DNA from: an uncultured Planctomycetota bacterium
GTDB taxonomy: Bacteria; Planctomycetota; UBA1135; GCA-002686595
NCBI GenBank assembly: GCA_903829565.1
Contig: CAIKQM010000420.1
Location: 1 to 7,680 of the forward strand
DNA: 7,680 bases
Reading direction: 5' to 3'
A program made the translations under genes and the position numbers. Positions 5,714-7,680 of the stretch are shown here, piece after piece (the stretch's first letter is position 1; each line of letters starts with the position of its first letter). The notes beneath the pieces were generated by a model. The model saw nothing but the letters and a program-made list of their open reading frames with translations, was not told the origin of the DNA and searched no databases.

Positions 5714-5757
5714 CAAGGTCAGCGACGGGAGGTCCTCCGTCGCGCATGGACCTGGCG

Positions 5758-7680
5758 TCAGTTCGGTTCGGTCGGGTCCACCGTCAAGCTGCTGCCGCTG
5801 TTGCCAGCGTAGTCAGCCACGCTCGAGATGCGCAGCTGGTGAGCCGCACCGATCGGCGACGACGTCGTGAGACGGTACAGGCGATAGTTGCCCGACTGCA
5901 CTTGCTCGGCGAAACCGACCACGTTGGTCAGCGAGGCGCTGCCGCCTTCGATCACCGTCCAACGCATCGCATCACCAGCCTGAGCCGGCAACACATCTTC
6001 GCTGAACTGCACATCGATCACCAGGCCAGCTTGGTCCGCTTCCCAGTTGATGTACGCACCCGAGATCGTCGGGCTCGTGACATCGCCGCTCGCAGTCGTG
6101 GCACCGTTCGAACCACCAGCAACCTGGTTGCCCGCGCAGTCACGCACACCTGACACCGCGACCGAGATCACAGCGCCCTGACGGAAGTTGACACCGTCCG
6201 GGTACTGGATGCGCACCGTGTTGTTCGTCGAGTGATAGCTGTACGTCGCACCCGTGTTCGACTGGCTCGCGCCATCGACCGTCACCGAGTAGTTGCCCGC
6301 CACCAAGGCGGTCGACAGCAAGAGCGGCTCGCTCCACGAAATCTCGATCATGTCACCGCTGTAACCAGCCGTGAGCGAGGCCGAGATGGACATCGTGGGC
6401 GCGGTCGTATCCGCGCTCGCGATGGCCGTGGTCGAGCTACCGATGTTGCCCGCCAAGTCCGCCAAGCCCCAGCTCAGCGTGTCACCCACCGTCACGAGTG
6501 ACGAGAAGGTCAGACGGAAGCTGCGCTGGCCAAGCGATTCCACCGAGGTCGGAGTGTTGCCGCCCAGGTCCCAGTTCGACGCAATCAGCGCCACCGAGGA
6601 GTCGACCGCTTCGCTGACAGTCACGAAGATCGAGTTCGGATCCGTGCTGTCGATGCGCGCATCGTTGAAGGCCACAACCGGAGCGGTCGTATCGCCACCG
6701 GCGAGCACGCCCACTTCCGTGGTCGCGGCCGTCATGGCGATGCCCTGAACCGAACGACCATTGGCGAACGAGAGCGTGTAGGAGCCGCCCGTTTCCAGAT
6801 TGGTGTTCGAGCCCGAACGCATCGCGATCGTGACCGTGTTGTTGCCATCGAAGCTCAACACCGCGTTCGTCAAGTCGACCGCGCCACTCGGGCCAGTGAC
6901 GGTCCAGTTCGACGCGTCGGTGATGCCCCACGGGCTCATCGCACGGTCAAAGCGCGCCGTCACATAGTCGTTCAGTTCACCTGACACCGTCGTCAACGTC
7001 GCGAAGCCCACATCAAAGGCCGGTTCGTTGCTGTCTTCGGCTTGGGTGCTCGTGGCAAAGCTCGGGTACATCTGGTTGCCCGCCGCATCGCGCACATAGA
7101 GCACATCGAGAGTGTCCAAGGCGCCCACAGTCACGGCGAAGTCCAGGTTGACACCCAAGCCACCATCGACCAGCGTGCCGCCGGTCGGATAGACCGTGCC
7201 GCCACCGACGGGGTTGAGCACAAAGCGCGCGCTGCCCGACGGGTTCGACACCGGGTTGTACACATCGGTCACATCGCGGCAGTGCTCGCTGAAGCGCACA
7301 CCGAGGCGCGTCGTGGTCGAGCCATCACGCACGATGCTCGTCACGAACGGCAGGATGGACTCCGAGGCCACCGAGCCCGTGGCGGTCGTGCCGAGGTGAG
7401 CGTTGCCGCCCACATCGCGCATGCCCGCAAAGGCGATGGAGAAGTTCGTGCCGCGCGTCAGGTTCGTGCCGTTCGCCAAGACGACCGTCGCCGTCTTGGA
7501 GTCTTCGTTCCACGAGATGGTCGCGCCCACCAGCGACACCGAGGTGCCCACCGGCGACTCGAGGATCCACTTCGAGGCATCCGACACATCGCCCGTCCAC
7601 ATGATGTCGTCGAACGACACCGTGACCACGTCGTTGTTCACACCTGCCACCGCGGTGGCGGAGATGGTGGTGGTGACCGG
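5758..7680 (-). CDS. Large secreted or surface protein with tandem Ig-like repeats (5' end outside window)
   Basis: The visible 640 residues are the C-terminal part of a larger protein; the frame is open to the window edge, and the internal GTG at 7650 is not taken as the start. The chain is Thr/Ser/Val/Asn/Gly-rich and divides into about six beta-sandwich repeats at residues 1-110, 111-222, 223-330, 331-424, 425-534 and 535-640. Several share the Ig-like (SbsA/Big_5-type) pattern: an entry linker such as DTTAPTM, DTTAPVV or DVTSPTI, a central V-x-FSE or SWSE strand, an NY or NW turn, and an exit V-x-D-x-AGN. Such repeats build stalks of secreted, S-layer or adhesive proteins. There is no C-terminal sorting motif, membrane helix or PEP-CTERM tail; the chain ends in the linker-like DPTEPN. 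The signal peptide, if any, is out of view. Function beyond extracellular structure is unknown. Confidence 0.85.
   Translation of the reverse strand, partial: PVTTTISATAVAGVNNDVVTVSFDDIMWTGDVSDASKWILESPVGTSVSLVGATISWNEDSKTATVVLANGTNLTRGTNFSIAFAGMRDVGGNAHLGTTATGSVASESILPFVTSIVRDGSTTTRLGVRFSEHCRDVTDVYNPVSNPSGSARFVLNPVGGGTVYPTGGTLVDGGLGVNLDFAVTVGALDTLDVLYVRDAAGNQMYPSFATSTQAEDSNEPAFDVGFATLTTVSGELNDYVTARFDRAMSPWGITDASNWTVTGPSGAVDLTNAVLSFDGNNTVTIAMRSGSNTNLETGGSYTLSFANGRSVQGIAMTAATTEVGVLAGGDTTAPVVAFNDARIDSTDPNSIFVTVSEAVDSSVALIASNWDLGGNTPTSVESLGQRSFRLTFSSLVTVGDTLSWGLADLAGNIGSSTTAIASADTTAPTMSISASLTAGYSGDMIEISWSEPLLLSTALVAGNYSVTVDGASQSNTGATYSYHSTNNTVRIQYPDGVNFRQGAVISVAVSGVRDCAGNQVAGGSNGATTASGDVTSPTISGAYINWEADQAGLVIDVQFSEDVLPAQAGDAMRWTVIEGGSASLTNVVGFAEQVQSGNYRLYRLTTSSPIGAAHQLRISSVADYAGNSGSSLTVDPTEPN

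Noticed and set aside
5722..5743. GCGACGG/CCGTCGC hairpin after the Ig-repeat stop as a separate terminator
   Set aside because: Seven-bp stem with no T-run. The much stronger terminator lies just downstream, so at most it is an auxiliary structure.

Overview
The window is GC-rich bacterial DNA in which every supported gene lies on the minus strand, so the biological reading order runs from high to low coordinates. The combination of a complete MglA/MglB-type polarity GTPase module, a lysine/alanine histone-H1-like peptide, an HU protein and a multi-Ig-repeat secreted protein suggests a high-GC Gram-negative bacterium. Planctomycetota or a Myxococcota-like (former deltaproteobacterial) lineage fits best. 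This is inference from gene content and style; nothing here fixes the taxon.

Layout in transcription order. (1) 7680-5758: the C-terminal 640 residues of a large repeat protein with about six Ig-like (SbsA/Big_5-type) domains of 95-112 residues, closed by a textbook intrinsic terminator at 5677-5713. (2) 5623-1296: a tight five-gene unit. It encodes a TPR protein with one membrane helix, a soluble TPR protein with a degenerate roadblock-like C-terminus, a small roadblock/LC7 protein, an MglA-like GTPase with a long Pro/Ala linker and a C-terminal membrane helix, and an MglB-like roadblock protein (predicted GTPase-activating partner). Three of the four junctions overlap by 1-4 bases, which indicates translational coupling; the fourth is a 47-base gap. 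A modest hairpin follows the last gene. (3) 1295-850: about 450 bases with no credible gene, holding several short hairpins and, at its low-coordinate end, a good sigma-70-type promoter. (4) 849-595: ribosomal protein L28 in its zinc-binding four-cysteine form, with its own promoter and a strong terminator. (5) 381-1: a 28-residue Lys/Ala/Thr peptide resembling a free histone H1 tail, then, after a UUCG-capped hairpin, an HU-family nucleoid protein cut by the window edge.

How the genes may work together. MglA/MglB in Myxococcus is a switch that sets cell polarity and motility: MglA is a Ras-like GTPase with an internal arginine finger (Arg53) and catalytic Gln82, and MglB is its roadblock-fold activating protein. 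Both residues are present here at the same numbers. What is unusual is the packaging. The GTPase appears tail-anchored in the membrane, and it is coupled to two further roadblock or roadblock-like proteins and two TPR proteins, one also membrane-anchored. The cluster therefore looks like a membrane-bound variant of the Mgl switch, and it is the most interesting system in the window.
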